A DNA stretch of 64,000 nt from assembly GCF_002575655.3 (NCBI RefSeq), contig NC_053035.3:88189322-88253321 (forward strand), read 5' to 3'. Shown in pieces: positions 42,756-54,049 of the stretch. The translations under genes were made by a program, and so were the position numbers. Numbering within the stretch: the stretch's first letter is position 1; every line of letters begins with the position of its first letter. Source of the stretch: Aegilops tauschii subsp. strangulata. Lineage: Eukaryota > Streptophyta > Magnoliopsida > Poales > Poaceae. The notes beneath the pieces are model-generated. The model saw only the letters and a program-made list of their open reading frames with translations. It searched no databases and was not told where the DNA came from.

Positions 42756-43430
42756 GTTGTACTTTATCTGTTTATAAGCACCTTTATCATCTGAGTGTTT
42801 CGTGCATTAGCCTATGTGTCGTAATTATCTGTTTTGTCCGAAATATTTCTTTTAAGAACCCATTAACCTGATTGCTTTTTTAGTGGCTATTTGCTTATGT
42901 ATGTAAACTACTTCACTTGTCCGTAAAAAACTAGTTCACTCGGCTGCCGTGCTTTGAATCTCCTTCCTCCCAACATATTCCCCTCCTCAGGTGGACCCAG
43001 CAGGTCTCTGAATTTCTCCCACTTTCTTTTTCGATGTAAACTGACTTTTCTCCCAGTACTTTCCCCTAGAACCAACTCAACTCTCCCACGTCTTGCCTAA
43101 AAAATAATAATACCCCACGTACTATTAACTCATCAAATTAAAATGATATTTTATTTCATAAGTTGAAAGTTCTTACAAAATAATAATAATAATTGTTTAT
43201 ATATAACTTGGCAAGTTAACTCCTAGTGATTGCGTACATAAGCTTGCAAAGATTTTACTGACGTGCAATCATGTGTTTATGTTTTTATAACATTTCTCCG
43301 TCTAGCCCAACATGATATTTTCACCCTGCCCAGCAAGTCCACGGATTTCGAGAAAATGCAAATGGGATTTAAACGGGCTGCATAGATGCTACATCATTGT
43401 TTCACCCAGCCCACCAAATGGACTAAAAAA
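42756..43430. other. Spacer after the exonuclease pseudogene
   Basis: AT-rich sequence, with a TTTTATTTCATAAGTTGAAAG...TTACAAAATAATAATAATAA stretch near 43150-43195. No gene seen. Confidence 0.35.
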
Positions 43431-43439
43431 CAAATGGAC

Positions 43440-46400
43440 TGGCTGACATGTGGGCCAGTAGGTCAAAGCCTAAGAAGGCTTTGGATTTACATCCAACGGC
43501 CGGCATTCTTCTTCAGTCTCTCATCTTCTTCCCCCAGCGCTGCCGGAACCGCCTGCTCCAGCCTTCGGCGTCCAGCGGCGTTGTTTTGCGCTCCTCAGCG
43601 AAACGCTACCCCGCCGACGGCCAGGCCATCCCTCCACTCCGCACCTCCTGTTATTCTCTGCTGAGTGTAGGCCCACCCCACACCCGAACCAGTCAAGTTT
43701 CCCACTCCTCTCCGTCTGCGACTCCACTGCTGCGTCTTCCCCATCTCCGGGTCGTTCCAGTCTGGGGCCTCGCCGTCGTCCATCGCCTCGGTGCGCTCGG
43801 CGCGGCGTGGTCAACATACGAGAGTCATTGGAAGACGACTGTACGTGGAGAGCCTGACGGCTGGGACCCACGAGGTCCATGGTCGCACGCAAGGAAAGTT
43901 CCTCCTTATTACGCACTATATGTGCACTGTACGTGGGAAGGCCTTCTGTATTTCGCGAAAAAAACGTTCCCCCCGCTGACAGGTCGGACCCACCAGCTAT
44001 ATCTTCGCACGCAAGGAAGTGCCTCCTTATTACGCACCAAAAAATAATACCCCCTGCTAGCTGGGACCCACCATAGTGGGTGGCTGACTTGTGGGCCTAC
44101 TAAGTTGACGAGGACGGAGGGCTTTGTCAACTTAGTCAATATGAACGATTCTAGCTCCAGTGACCATACGATGTCCATCCAACATATTGCTTCTTCAACC
44201 TCTGGTCTTCTTGTTCGAGCCGCCCAAAGCAGCGCCGGTCGTGCCGCTTGCTCCTGCCTCTCGTGGCTGGCTGTGATGCCGCGGAGGCCTCACCGCCCCC
44301 TACTACTCCCACCGTTGGCCCATGGTATCTCTCTACTCACCCACACCCCCTGTTATTCTGCGGCGACGGTAGCCTCACGCCGTAGCTGAACAAGTGAACC
44401 CTCATACTCCTCTCCGCGTGGGCATCCACTGCCGCATCTTCCCTGGCTCTGCGTAATCCCCTTCCTAGGCCTCGCCGTCGTCCACCACCTTGGTGCTCTC
44501 GGCGCGGCATGGTCAATGTGGTCAACGATCGACTTCCATCGGAAGAGTACTGTACGTGCAGAGGCTGACAGCTGGGTCCACGGCCACAACCAGTTTTTTT
44601 GTGATTTGCCAAGTAAGTCGCTTTGTCAGGCCTGTTGGGCTGCAAATCTTTCAAGACAAGGAGAGCTTCATTCGGCTGGCCGAGATAAGGGCCTATCAGT
44701 AATGAGAAATGGGCTGTACATTTTTAAAACACATCAAACCGGCAATTAGTTTCAAATATCTTTTTTTCATTTCGAGATTTTAAATTACATTAATTTTCAT
44801 GTGTGGAGAATTTGTTGGATTTTATATTGATATAGATTTATTTCAAAAATCAGTTTGAATGTGAGTCGAAATTTCGGGATTAAAAACAGTTCGGACCGCA
44901 CCGAAATATGGAAAATTTCGTATAATTTTTTAACCGTGGCCACAATATGGGCTGTAATGCTAACAAAAAGAATACGGGCTCCAAAAAAACCTTAAGAATT
45001 AGCAAATGGGCTGTAAATTATTAGAAATAATGGCAGATGGGCTGTATGTTGTTTTCCACAGATTTGAGGCTCTCCTAAAAAAAGGTTGACGCACAAGCAG
45101 TGACTGTTGGATGTCCATTGAACGGCCGTCGTGCTTCTTCAATCTCTGCTCTTCCTGCTCCAGCCGCTCAAACAAGCGCGGGCGGGACTGCCTGCTCCCT
45201 CCTCCCCGCGGCCCGCTGTGCTGCCGCGCAGGCCTCACCGCCCCATCGTACTCCCATCACTGGCCTAGCCATCCCTCTACTCACCCACACCTGCTCTTAT
45301 TCTCCGGCGATGGCAGACGAACCAGTAAACCCTCGTACAGTCGTACTCCCCTCCGCGTGGGAAACAACTGCCGAGTCTTCCCTGCCTCCGTGTCGTTCCC
45401 TTCCTAGGCCTCGCCGTCGTCCACCGCCCTGGTGCTCTCAGCGCGGCCTGGTCAACGTGGTCAACGACCGACATGCATCTGAAGTGGACTGTACGTGGAG
45501 AGGCCGACAGCTGGGTCCACGGCCGCACGCAAGGAAATGCCTCCTTATTACGCGCAAAATAATGATTCCTCCACCTGACATCAGGGACCCACCAAAAGGG
45601 CCTCTGTATTTCGCGAAAAAAACGTTACCGCCACTGACAGCTCGGACCCACCTGCTATATCCTCGCACGCAAGGAAGTGCCTCCTTATTACGCACAAAAA
45701 AATGAATACTCCCCCTGTTAGCTGGGACCCAGTATAGTGGCAGGCTGACTTGTGGGCCTACTAAATTGACGGGGACGGAGGGCTTTGTCAACTTAGTCAA
45801 TATGCACGATTCTAGCTCCAGTGACCGTACTATGTCCATCCAACGGCCGTAGTGCTTCTTCAACCTCTGGTCTTCTTGCTCCAGCCGCCCAAACCAGCGC
45901 CGGTCGTGCCTTGTTGTAACATCCCAAATTTTCAATTTGGAATGTTACACATTAGATCATCATTGCATAGAATATTTTATTGCATTTTGGCAAATCCTCG
46001 AAAATCCTAAGCAACTCAAGGACCCTCGGAGAGAGTTGGGATTTTTACCGATTTCATATTTGATTTTTATCAAATAATAAAACGAGGATTTTTGGTTCTA
46101 ATTATTTTTCTCTCCGAAAAATATTTCGTATTAAAATAAATGAGAGGAGAAAATATGACTTCTCCAACATAATTGAAATATTGGAGGAAAAATATTAAAA
46201 TCAAATATTTGATTTTATGCGGATTTTTTATTTGCAATTTTTATTGCATTAGAAAAATTTCACGTTTTCAAAACTGCAAATTTTGGGCCAAGAAAATGTT
46301 CACGTCGTCCTAATTATTTTAATTAGACGGTGAAAATTTGTATTGGCATTTTTGGATTTTTATTTATTTTTCTACGATTTTTTTATTTCAGCGGAATATA

Positions 46401-49270
46401 TTTAAAAAAAATCCCCGCGCCCGACTGGGCCGAGGCCCAGCCGAGCCAGGCCAGCCCATCCCGCGTCGCCGTCTCCCTCCTGGAGACCGGGACGAGCACG
46501 CCGCCGCCGCCCGAGTCCGGGACGGCCACGCCTCCCCGGCGCCCCCTTCCCCAAGCCGGAGTAGCCCCCCCACCTATATATATACGCCGCCCCGCTGCCG
46601 CCTCCCTCACCTCGCCCCGCCGCCGAACCCCGCCGACGCCGGAGCCCGACGCCGTTCCGCCGCCGCCCGCCGACCCCGCCGCCTCCCCGCACCCCGCCCG
46701 CACCCTGAAGCCCCGCCGGAGCCGCCCCGCCCCGCCGGAGTAGCCTCGCCGGAGGTAACCGAAGCCGCCGCCGCCGAGTCCGGTTTTTTTTTAAAACCGA
46801 TTCGGTTTATTTTTTTTGAAACCCTAGTTTTTTTATATAGATCGGTTTATTTTTTTGTTTTATTAGTTAGTGAACGTTCACCGACCCGTTCATTTTAACG
46901 AACGTGTTTGTCGGATTGTCGCTGTTAACGAACGTCCGTTCGTTTAACTGTTCGTCAGTTTTCTTTTTCGTCGGATTTTCCGCGGTTATTCCAGATCACG
47001 ATTTCCGATCAGATTTTCGTTTTCGTTTATCTTTTCGCTCGTTTATCGGAATTAGGCGATTCAAGCGCCTAGGGTTTCGTCTCGAAATTCTCTTTCCGTT
47101 TAACCCACTCAAACAAGTTTTTGCTACTGTAAAATTTGACCTAGATCCAGATTAGTAAACGAAGCTTGTTTCTTTCGCCGCTTGATTTTCGTTGCTTCGT
47201 TCGATTTGATTCTTTTTGCAAACCGGAGTTCTTAAGTTGAACTTTCTAGTTAGATCATTATTTGAGTTTTACCTGTGCATTTGATGAGTGCTTATTGTAT
47301 GCTTGTTTGTTTGCGATAGAGTACCCGGAGTGCGTCGCTTGCTACTTCGAATCTCTAAGTTTCACGGATCATCAGCAAGGCAAGTAACACTTTGATCATA
47401 TCTTTTACTACCCAGTTTTATTGCATTAGACCAACCCTCAAACATTGCATGGTTAGGATCTAATTAAATTGTGGGTATTGGGAAGTAGTTGAGGTAGTAC
47501 CTATTGCCCTGTTTATTGTCAAACCCTTGGGAGTTACTTCTACGTTTGCTTATATCGCTATGCTATGCTAGTAGACGTGGATTGGATTTGAGAGGTATTC
47601 ACGACAGATGTGAGGTTGTTAATTAAAGGTTTACTTAAGGTGGCAACTAAAACTCACATCTGGGTGGATTGAGGAACCTGGAGAACCCAGTGCTGCCTGT
47701 ATTTTTGGATATCCCGGAGTACCCGTGTGATCATCCTATGGACCGCCACCCAGGCTCAAAGGGATCATGAGATTATTCATGCTAGAAACTTCCGTGTGCA
47801 GCCGCAAGCTATTATGGGCTCTAGCATAGTTGAGTAGGTTGTGTGAGCTCTTGAAGAGGTAGACTAGCAGATGTAGGGGATGTAGGTGGTACTGTCTACC
47901 CGGAGTAGAGAGTTAACGCTTCTGAAAGACTGTGTCTTGGTCATCCGTTTCTCAAACACCATGAAGTGCGAGAATCCCAACGGAGGAGATCGAGTCTTGT
48001 GGGGAAAAGTGCACAAACCTCTGCAGAGTGTATAAACTAATCATGGTTAGCCGTGTCCCCGGTTATGGACATCTTGAGTATCTAGTACTTGGATTATCAT
48101 GTGAATCTCACCACCATGTTACTTTAATTAATATTGTTGGGTTAATGATGATACTTAATTGGGATTGAGATGCTGTCAACCATCTCAATGTTTCACAACC
48201 ACCATGATAGTTAAATTAAATTTATTTCTTTGCAGTAGGGAAAATTGGCTTTTCGCAAAACTGTAACCATAGATCCTTCTATCAGCCATATATGCATGTA
48301 GTATAGCATTATTATGTTCATTACTCTCTATGTGTTACATTGCCAGCATATTCCATGTGCTGACCCGTTTCGGGCTGCAACGTTTTATGTTGCAGACTTT
48401 TCAGACGACGAGTAAGGTGCCTTAGGTCGTGGTCTTATACTCAGTGATGCCGTTGGAGTTGATGGACTCACTTATCTTCCAAGTCTTCCACTGTTATCGT
48501 ATTTAGATGGCCTTAAGCCGTATTTATCATACTTATTTCTCTTTTGAGATACTCGATGTAATAAGTGTGTGATTTCTACTCTGTTATAAATCCTCCATTT
48601 GTACTGTGCGTGTCAGCATTACTGATCCAGGGATGACACTAAAGCACAGAGCACAGACTGTTTGAGGTCTGGTCGCTACACTCGTGCTCCTGCCTCCCGT
48701 GGCCGGTTGCGATGCGGCGGAGGCCTCACCGCCCCCTACTACTCCCACCACTGGCCAGGCCATCCCTCTACTCACCCACACCCCCCTGTTATTCTGCGGC
48801 GACGGCAGCCTCACACCGCAGCGAACCAGTGAACCCTCGTACTCCTGTACACGTGGGCATCCACTGCCGCGTCTTCCCCGGCTCCGCGTCGTCCCCTTCC
48901 TAGGCCTCGCCGTCGTCCACCGCCTTGGTGCTCTCGGCGCGGCGTGGTCAACATGGTCCAGGAATGACTTCCATCGGACGTGGACTGTACGTGGAGAGGC
49001 TGACAGCTGGGTCCACGGCCGCAGCAAGGAAGTGCCTCCTTATTACGTGCAAAATAATTATTCCTCCACCTGACAGCGGGGACCCACCGGACGGGCCACC
49101 GTATTTCGCGAAAAAAACATTTGCCCCTGACTGCTGGGACCCACCAGCTACATCTTCGCACGAAAGGAAGTGCGTCCGGGAAAAAAAAAGATTCTCCCCG
49201 CTGACTGCTGGGACCCACCAGCTACATCTTCACAGGCAAGGAAGTGCCTGACATTCGGGACCCACCTGGT
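43440..49270 (+). repeat. Four-copy module (about 500-900 bp) of GC-rich gene-like DNA
   Basis: The anchor CCTCGCCGTCGTCCA occurs at 43767, 44470, 45410 and 48905. Each copy has the order CTTCTTCA(A/G)(C/T)CTCT, CCGCCCCCTACTACTCCCA, CGCGTCTTCCC-like text, ACGTGGAGAGGCTGACAGCTGGGTCCAC and CGCACGCAAGGAAGTGCCTCCTTATTACG. The fourth copy is split by the solo LTR (45915-48680). Open frames in the copies are not conserved and no protein domain is seen. The origin may be an amplified promoter/UTR fragment of a host gene. Confidence 0.7.
45915..48680. mobile_element. Solo LTR of a gypsy-type retrotransposon (2766 bp)
   Basis: It starts TGTAACATCCCAAATTTTCAA and ends TGGTCGCTACA (TG...CA). It is flanked by CTTGT (45910-45914) and CTCGT (48681-48685), a 5-bp target duplication with one mismatch. 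The flanks together continue one copy of the four-copy module. A TATATATATACGCCG box is at about 46574 and a CT-rich leader follows. It has no internal region, so this is the product of recombination between two LTRs. Confidence 0.85.
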
Positions 49271-50480
49271 CGAAGCGTACGTAGCGTTGTCATTCTGGTC
49301 GCGAACGTGTACGTACATATATACTGGTGGATGTAGAGGCGCGCACGTGTCGTAGTAGAGGCGCGTATGTGTCGTAGTAGAGGCGCGCACGTAGCATGTA
49401 CATGTACGTACAGCGGCCAGGGTGCAAGAAAGAAAATACGGCCACGTATGTGTACATACGGGCGGGGTCTCGAACGCCTACTCGCGCATACGTACGGCCA
49501 GGGCTCGTGTACATGGCTGGGCCGGAACGGAGAAACAGCATCCTCGTCGTGTTCATGGGGAGGCAACGGAATGCGTCGTGTTCATCGGGAGGCAACGGAA
49601 CGCGTGGGAGCCAACCGGCTGGGTCGGAATGGAATGCGTGGTCGTGTTCATCGGGAGGGCTTGGACAGAACAGGCGATGGAAACAAGGCCTGGCGTACCG
49701 CACAATGGAGGAAACGGACCTCCTATGTTCAGAACAGGGTCCTGTTGATCGGGAGGGGTGTGGCGTACCGCAAAACGAAGGAAACGGACCTCCTACGGTC
49801 GAAACGGGGGTCCTGTTGATCGGGAGGGGTGTGGCGTACTGCAAAACGGACAAAACAGACCTCCTACGGTCGAAACGGGGGTCCTGTTGATCGGGAGGGG
49901 TGTGGCGTACCACAAAACGGACGAAACGGACCTCCTACGGTCGAAACGGGGGTCCTGTTCATCGGGAGGAGTGTGGCGTACCGCAAAATGGGACTCCACG
50001 GGATACTGTTCATCTCCAACGTCGACCTCCTCCAGCCTCCATGGGCTACCGTCGACCTCCTCCAGCCTCCACGGGCTCCTGTTCATCCAGCCTCCACCGC
50101 GCGCTACTCCACCGGCTACTGTTCAACCACCCTCCACCGCGCGCTACTCCACCGGCTACTGTTCAACCACCCCTCCACCGTCTATTGTTCATCCAGCCCT
50201 CCACACCACGGGGTCCTGTTCAACCACCCCTCCACGGGCACCCCTCCACCGTCTACTGTTCATCCAGCCCTCCACCACAACACGGGGTCCTGTTCATCCA
50301 GAGGCAACGCCACCGCTCACTGTTCATCCAAACCCCCCCGCAACGCTCACTGTTCATCCCAGAGGCAGAATCGATCGACTTTAGTTAGCAGCAGTAACGA
50401 TGGAATCGCTCGATCGGGTCCAGTTAACAGCCATCGATCGATCGCTCGGGTTCAGTAACGCATAGCCTGTAGTGCAATTT
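49270..50480 (+). repeat. CACTA right subterminal repeats: 71-bp array and CTGTTCAT-type motifs
   Basis: A 71-bp unit (TCCTGTTGATCGGGAGGGGTG then TGGCGTACCG and ACGGACCTCCTACGG) gives CCTGTT at 49741, 49812, 49883 and 49954. From about 50020 to 50370 the short motif CTGTTCA(T/A)CCA recurs within CTCCACCG-rich text. Such GC-rich arrays close to a CACTA end fit transposase-binding subterminal repeats. Confidence 0.8.
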
Positions 50481-50871
50481 CTCGGGTTCAGTTAGAGCCC
50501 AACGCCTCGCTCGGGTTCAGTTAGAGCCAACGCCTCGCACACACGCGCGTACGTGTGCGAGAGAAACGCGCATCGCTCGGCCCACGACCTCCCACCGTAA
50601 CCGGGACTCACCGAAATTTTCCTCGCCCTCGCTTCTACCACGGTTTTTTCCGTCATGGACGGCCCAAAGAATGTCATGCAGCTGCGTCTCCGGCCCGCCC
50701 AGGACGAAAAGCCCATTTTCTGTCATGATTTTTTGTCATAGAAGTAGGAGCCCACCACATCTATGATGATACCGGGTTTTGTCACAATGATCGTCATAGA
50801 AGTGTCATATGTATGACAGAAAAAAAATTCGTTCGGCCCAAAATGTCACGGATGTGTCTTTTTTTGTAGTG
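50480..50871. other. CACTA right terminus
   Basis: Terminal 390 bp, including CATAGAAGT...CACATCTATGATGATACCGGG and GTCATAGAAGTGTCATATG, which share the TCATAGAAGTG/TGATGATA vocabulary of the left terminus. It ends TTTTTGTAGTG at 50871. Confidence 0.75.
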
Positions 50872-50874
50872 TAT
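50872..50874 (+). repeat. Target-site duplication TAT (right copy)
   Basis: TAT follows the element directly and pairs with 15889-15891. Confidence 0.9.
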
Positions 50875-53033
50875 ACAGCAAGGCGAGGTGGTCTTTATAC
50901 TTCTTCATGATATGCCACCGACACAACTTATGTAGTGTATCTAGGAGGATAGTTTTTAATGCTACCTTCATCGAAGAACACTGGTCTGAGAAGGCACAAA
51001 TAGTGTTTTTTATTAAGTTGTTTGTGTGTGTGTAAGATAGATGGAAGAAATATAAGTGTACTAAACAAACGTAAGTATATAGGTGCTTTTTTTGTACCTG
51101 TGAGCATGCAGATTGGCGGCTTGTTGTTCATACACCTCAGAAATGTTTTGAAAACCCACTCGAACGACGGTATTGTTTCATCTCGCACGAGGGCAACAAC
51201 AAATATGGTGCTCTGTAGATGATGGTTCACTCCCACGAAGACTCCCAGCGGCATGTGGAATTTGTTAGTTTTATATGTCGTGTCAAATGTAACGCAGTCT
51301 CCAAAATCTTCATATGATCCTTTGCAACTTGTGTTGGCCCAAAAGACGTTTCTTACATGGTTATCTGCATCAATGTCATAATCATAGAAGAACTCTGGGT
51401 TTATCTTCTGCATCTTCTAGAAGAAATCCAGAAGTTTCTTGACGTCATCTTGGGACTCTTCTCTGGCAAACTTTAGTTTCCTGCATTTTCAAACGCAATG
51501 CAAACTCATCTCATCAGACATGAAATAATTATCGACAGAATGCTCAAGTGATATGCTCTGTGATGTACTTACTTGTTTACCCAGTCGCGGCTAGTATGTC
51601 CCATGTACTGCAGACCACCGGACATACACGACAGCGTTGACATCATCTGAGCGTGTGTGTGGTTGTCCAGTTGCATGTCTTTCAGTAACTGGTCTATCAA
51701 AGGATCGTCTTTTTTGTGCGATCGCATGTGCGAAAGCATCCCGGGGCTTTCTAGCATCTTGTGATTGTGGTTGAGTTCAACCATTTCTATCACAAATTTG
51801 CCATCCTTCCTCTTTTTGACTCTAATCTTTGCCTTGCAGTTAATCCTTTTTGATGTCTTCTGATGTTTCCGGTGATAATCTGACACAGTCTGCTTGTGCG
51901 TCCCTTCTCTTGAGCAGACAATGTAGGCATTTGTCCTGTGTTTTTCCCTCTTGCGTATGCCAAACCCTGCACATCTTGCATAATTGTTGTAAAAGTCCCA
52001 TGCCTTGTTGTACGTGGTGAACTTCATTCCAGTGGCAGGTATGAGGTTCAGCGGCATGTTTTTATCCTGCATTAAGTGCAATACTCTAAGAGATAATTTG
52101 TTCTGTTCGGTTTTCTAAATACGAGGAGTGCATATGAGTTTAATAAAGCATTGCAATGTTCCTAAGTTTACAGAAGAATTGACTGTATTAGATGTTAGGT
52201 CAAACCTCACAAGAAATATCAGTGTGCACTGCAATGTTATTTGAATGGACTGCAACTATTATTATTTTTTCAGAACATAACCTTACATGTGTGTAGAGTC
52301 GTTCACCCAATGGTGTTTGCAGCTCACGGGGTTGTATTGGACATGGCAGGGTTATAGCAGATCTGTGTAGTTAAGGATCTCGCGATGGCAATAGTGAGGA
52401 GGATTTGTACCTGCCGTTGACTTTTGACCGAGGCACCGTTGGTGGTCGCAGTGTCGAAGTTGATGCAGCAGATCTGCTTGGAGCTCTGTTTTTTGGTGCA
52501 GCAGGTGGACACTGAGCTCTGTTTTGGGGTGCAGTAGGTGGACGTGGTGGTAATCTAGTGTTGTGACGATGTCTCAGTGGATTGGTTTGAAAATTTTGGA
52601 GCGTTGGCACATCATCATAGTCATAATCATCATCTGCTGCAAGATGGTGTTCAACTACATCATCATTGTCTGTTCGGACATGATGTCCAAACATAGTGAA
52701 CTCGTGCTTATACTCTGGGTTGAGAACTATTATTGGCTCATCTTCATCGTCATCATCTTCATCATCCCGTCGGTTAGTGCCCTCCCAGATGAATGTGACA
52801 TCATCATCATCTTCGACTACCTCTTCTTCCTGGAACAAATCCTCTTCCGGAGAGTACTGCACCCTGTTTGTTGTCGTGAAGAATCCTCGAGGAATCTTAG
52901 GGGTAATCCAGCCAATATCTCTTTCAGAAGAAGCTTTACTCTTCTGAAAGTTGTTGTTCTCAGTGTTGTCAATTATGCATGGATTTTGTATCTGCTGAAC
53001 GTCATTTCTTCCACACAAATGACCGAGTTGCAT
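50875..53033 (-). pseudogene. FAR1-related / MULE-transposase-derived gene, copy A (5' half)
   Basis: Minus-strand exons: an acidic N-terminal exon (53033 to 52411, with long Asp/Glu runs from GAT/GAG repeats); a short exon (about 52322 to 52287); the FAR1 DNA-binding exon (52066 to 51573); the MULE exon (51480 to 51098); a 112-base intron with a clean ACAG|GTAC donor; and the exon 50985 to 50875, which reads LHKLCRWHIMKKYKDHLALLY up to the CACTA insertion point. The frame then continues at 15888. The transposase exon has YDYDIDADNHVRNVFWAN, VTFDTTYKTNKFHMPLGVF and CMNNKPPICMLT. TAG at 51417-51419, probably a former Glu codon, interrupts it and is shared with copy B. With the nonsense codons of the 3' half, the gene is non-functional. 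FAR1/FHY3 proteins are transposase-derived transcription factors. Confidence 0.8.
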
Positions 53034-53330
53034 TGTCAGGTTAAATGAACTGAATCATGCGAACTGCAATGTGTTTGAAAGGGTACTTCGGAATATTGCA
53101 TGTTGACTGCATCACCCCGCAAGGTGAACTGAAGCAACCGCACTGCATCGTTATCCGTAACGAACCTATACAAGTGTAATGCATAACCTAGCAAGCGTAC
53201 TACATAACCGAGCAAGTGCACTACATTTTTTCCCACGACGAACTGAAGCAACCGCACTGCATCATTTCTCGAGGCGTACTGTACTGCTTGTACTGCTTTG
53301 TATGGAATAAGTAAACTGAGATAGTTGGTT
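53034..53330. other. 5' flank of FAR1 copy A, ACTGCAT-rich
   Basis: Holds ACTGCAT at about 53107, 53141 and 53254, and ends near 53300 with a TACTGCTTGTACTGC tail. Its first part is duplicated upstream of copy B. Confidence 0.55.
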
Positions 53331-53619
53331 GCGTTTGCATGAAGAAGTTCCCCTCTCGTCCGTCTGCAGAACTTTTGCGTTCACCTGTGCAGTCCACTTG
53401 CTCTTCAGAAGTTCATGAGCGGTCTGGACGTTGCTCAAGGTGAGTGTTGACGGACGATTTGCTCTGAAGGTCATTGCAGACATATTCCAAGAAGCTGTTG
53501 TGGATGAAGGAACCTTGCGCACAGTCGTCCTTGCTCGAATTGGTTTGATGTCAAGGCAGCACCAATCCACATCTGATGAAGCACAGCTAATTGAAGGCCC
53601 GGAGGAGTTCGGCGGCGGC

Positions 53620-54040
53620 GGTACAGCGGGGGAGGTGTTGCTCGGGTGCTGCCGCAGAAGAAGGCCGAGTGGCGACGGGGGGCGTCGCCGCTTGGCCGCT
53701 GCCGCAGAAGAAGGTCGGCAGTGGAGGGCCGGCGTCGCTGCCGGCCGCCACCGCGGAAGAAGGCCGTTAGGGGAGGGGCAGTGGCGCTCCCAGGCCGCTG
53801 TCACAGGAGAAAGCGGGGAGGAGAGGGGCGGCGTCGCTCCCAGGCCGCCGCCGCAGAAAAGAAGGCCGGGAGTAGAGGGGCGGTGGCGCTCCCAGACCGC
53901 TGCCGCGGAAGAAGGCCTAGAGTGGAGGGGCGACAATGCTCCCAGGCCGCTGCCGCGGTAGAAGGCTGGGAGGGGAGGGGCAGCGGCGCTCCCAGTACGC
54001 TACCACGGTAGAAGGCTGGGAGGGGAGGGGCGGCAGCGAT
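53620..54040 (+). repeat. About 50-bp GC-rich minisatellite, around eight degenerate copies
   Basis: CGCTCCCAGGCCGCTGCCGC-type blocks with GGAAGAAGGC and GGGAGGGGAGGGGC recur near 53785, 53835, 53887, 53937 and 53988, with weaker units before. Frames with WERHRPS-like repeats on the minus strand are by-products of this array. Confidence 0.85.
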
Positions 54041-54049
54041 CTTGTGGGG

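Larger units (their letters stand above)
15892..50871. mobile_element. 35-kb CACTA (En/Spm) DNA transposon with nested insertions and host gene fragments
   Basis: The left end reads CACTACAAAAAAAATACAC and the right end, reverse-complemented, CACTACAAAAAAAGACAC. Both then continue TCCGTGA, so the terminal inverted repeats are about 28 bp and imperfect. A TAT duplication flanks the element. The flanking DNA on both sides belongs to the same FAR1 exon, and deleting the element plus one TAT restores an uninterrupted reading frame, which is strong evidence for a single insertion with these two ends. The ends resemble the Triticeae Jorge/Caspar-type group, from recollection. Length is far above usual because of nested LTRs, MITEs, minisatellites and captured genes. 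An En/Spm-type gene is present but decayed; no TNP2 transposase domain was recognised, so it is probably non-autonomous. Confidence 0.85.

Noticed and set aside
46330..46900. Pro/Ala-rich frames up to 186 codons
   Set aside because: Leader part of the solo LTR, open on both strands because of GC content.
49290..50458. Frames of 150-209 codons with repeated sequences
   Set aside because: Generated by the 71-bp and CTGTTCAT repeats of the CACTA subterminal zone.
53262..53936. 224-codon minus-strand frame with WERHRPS repeats
   Set aside because: Most of it is the 50-bp minisatellite; the remaining part has no recognised domain or splice context.
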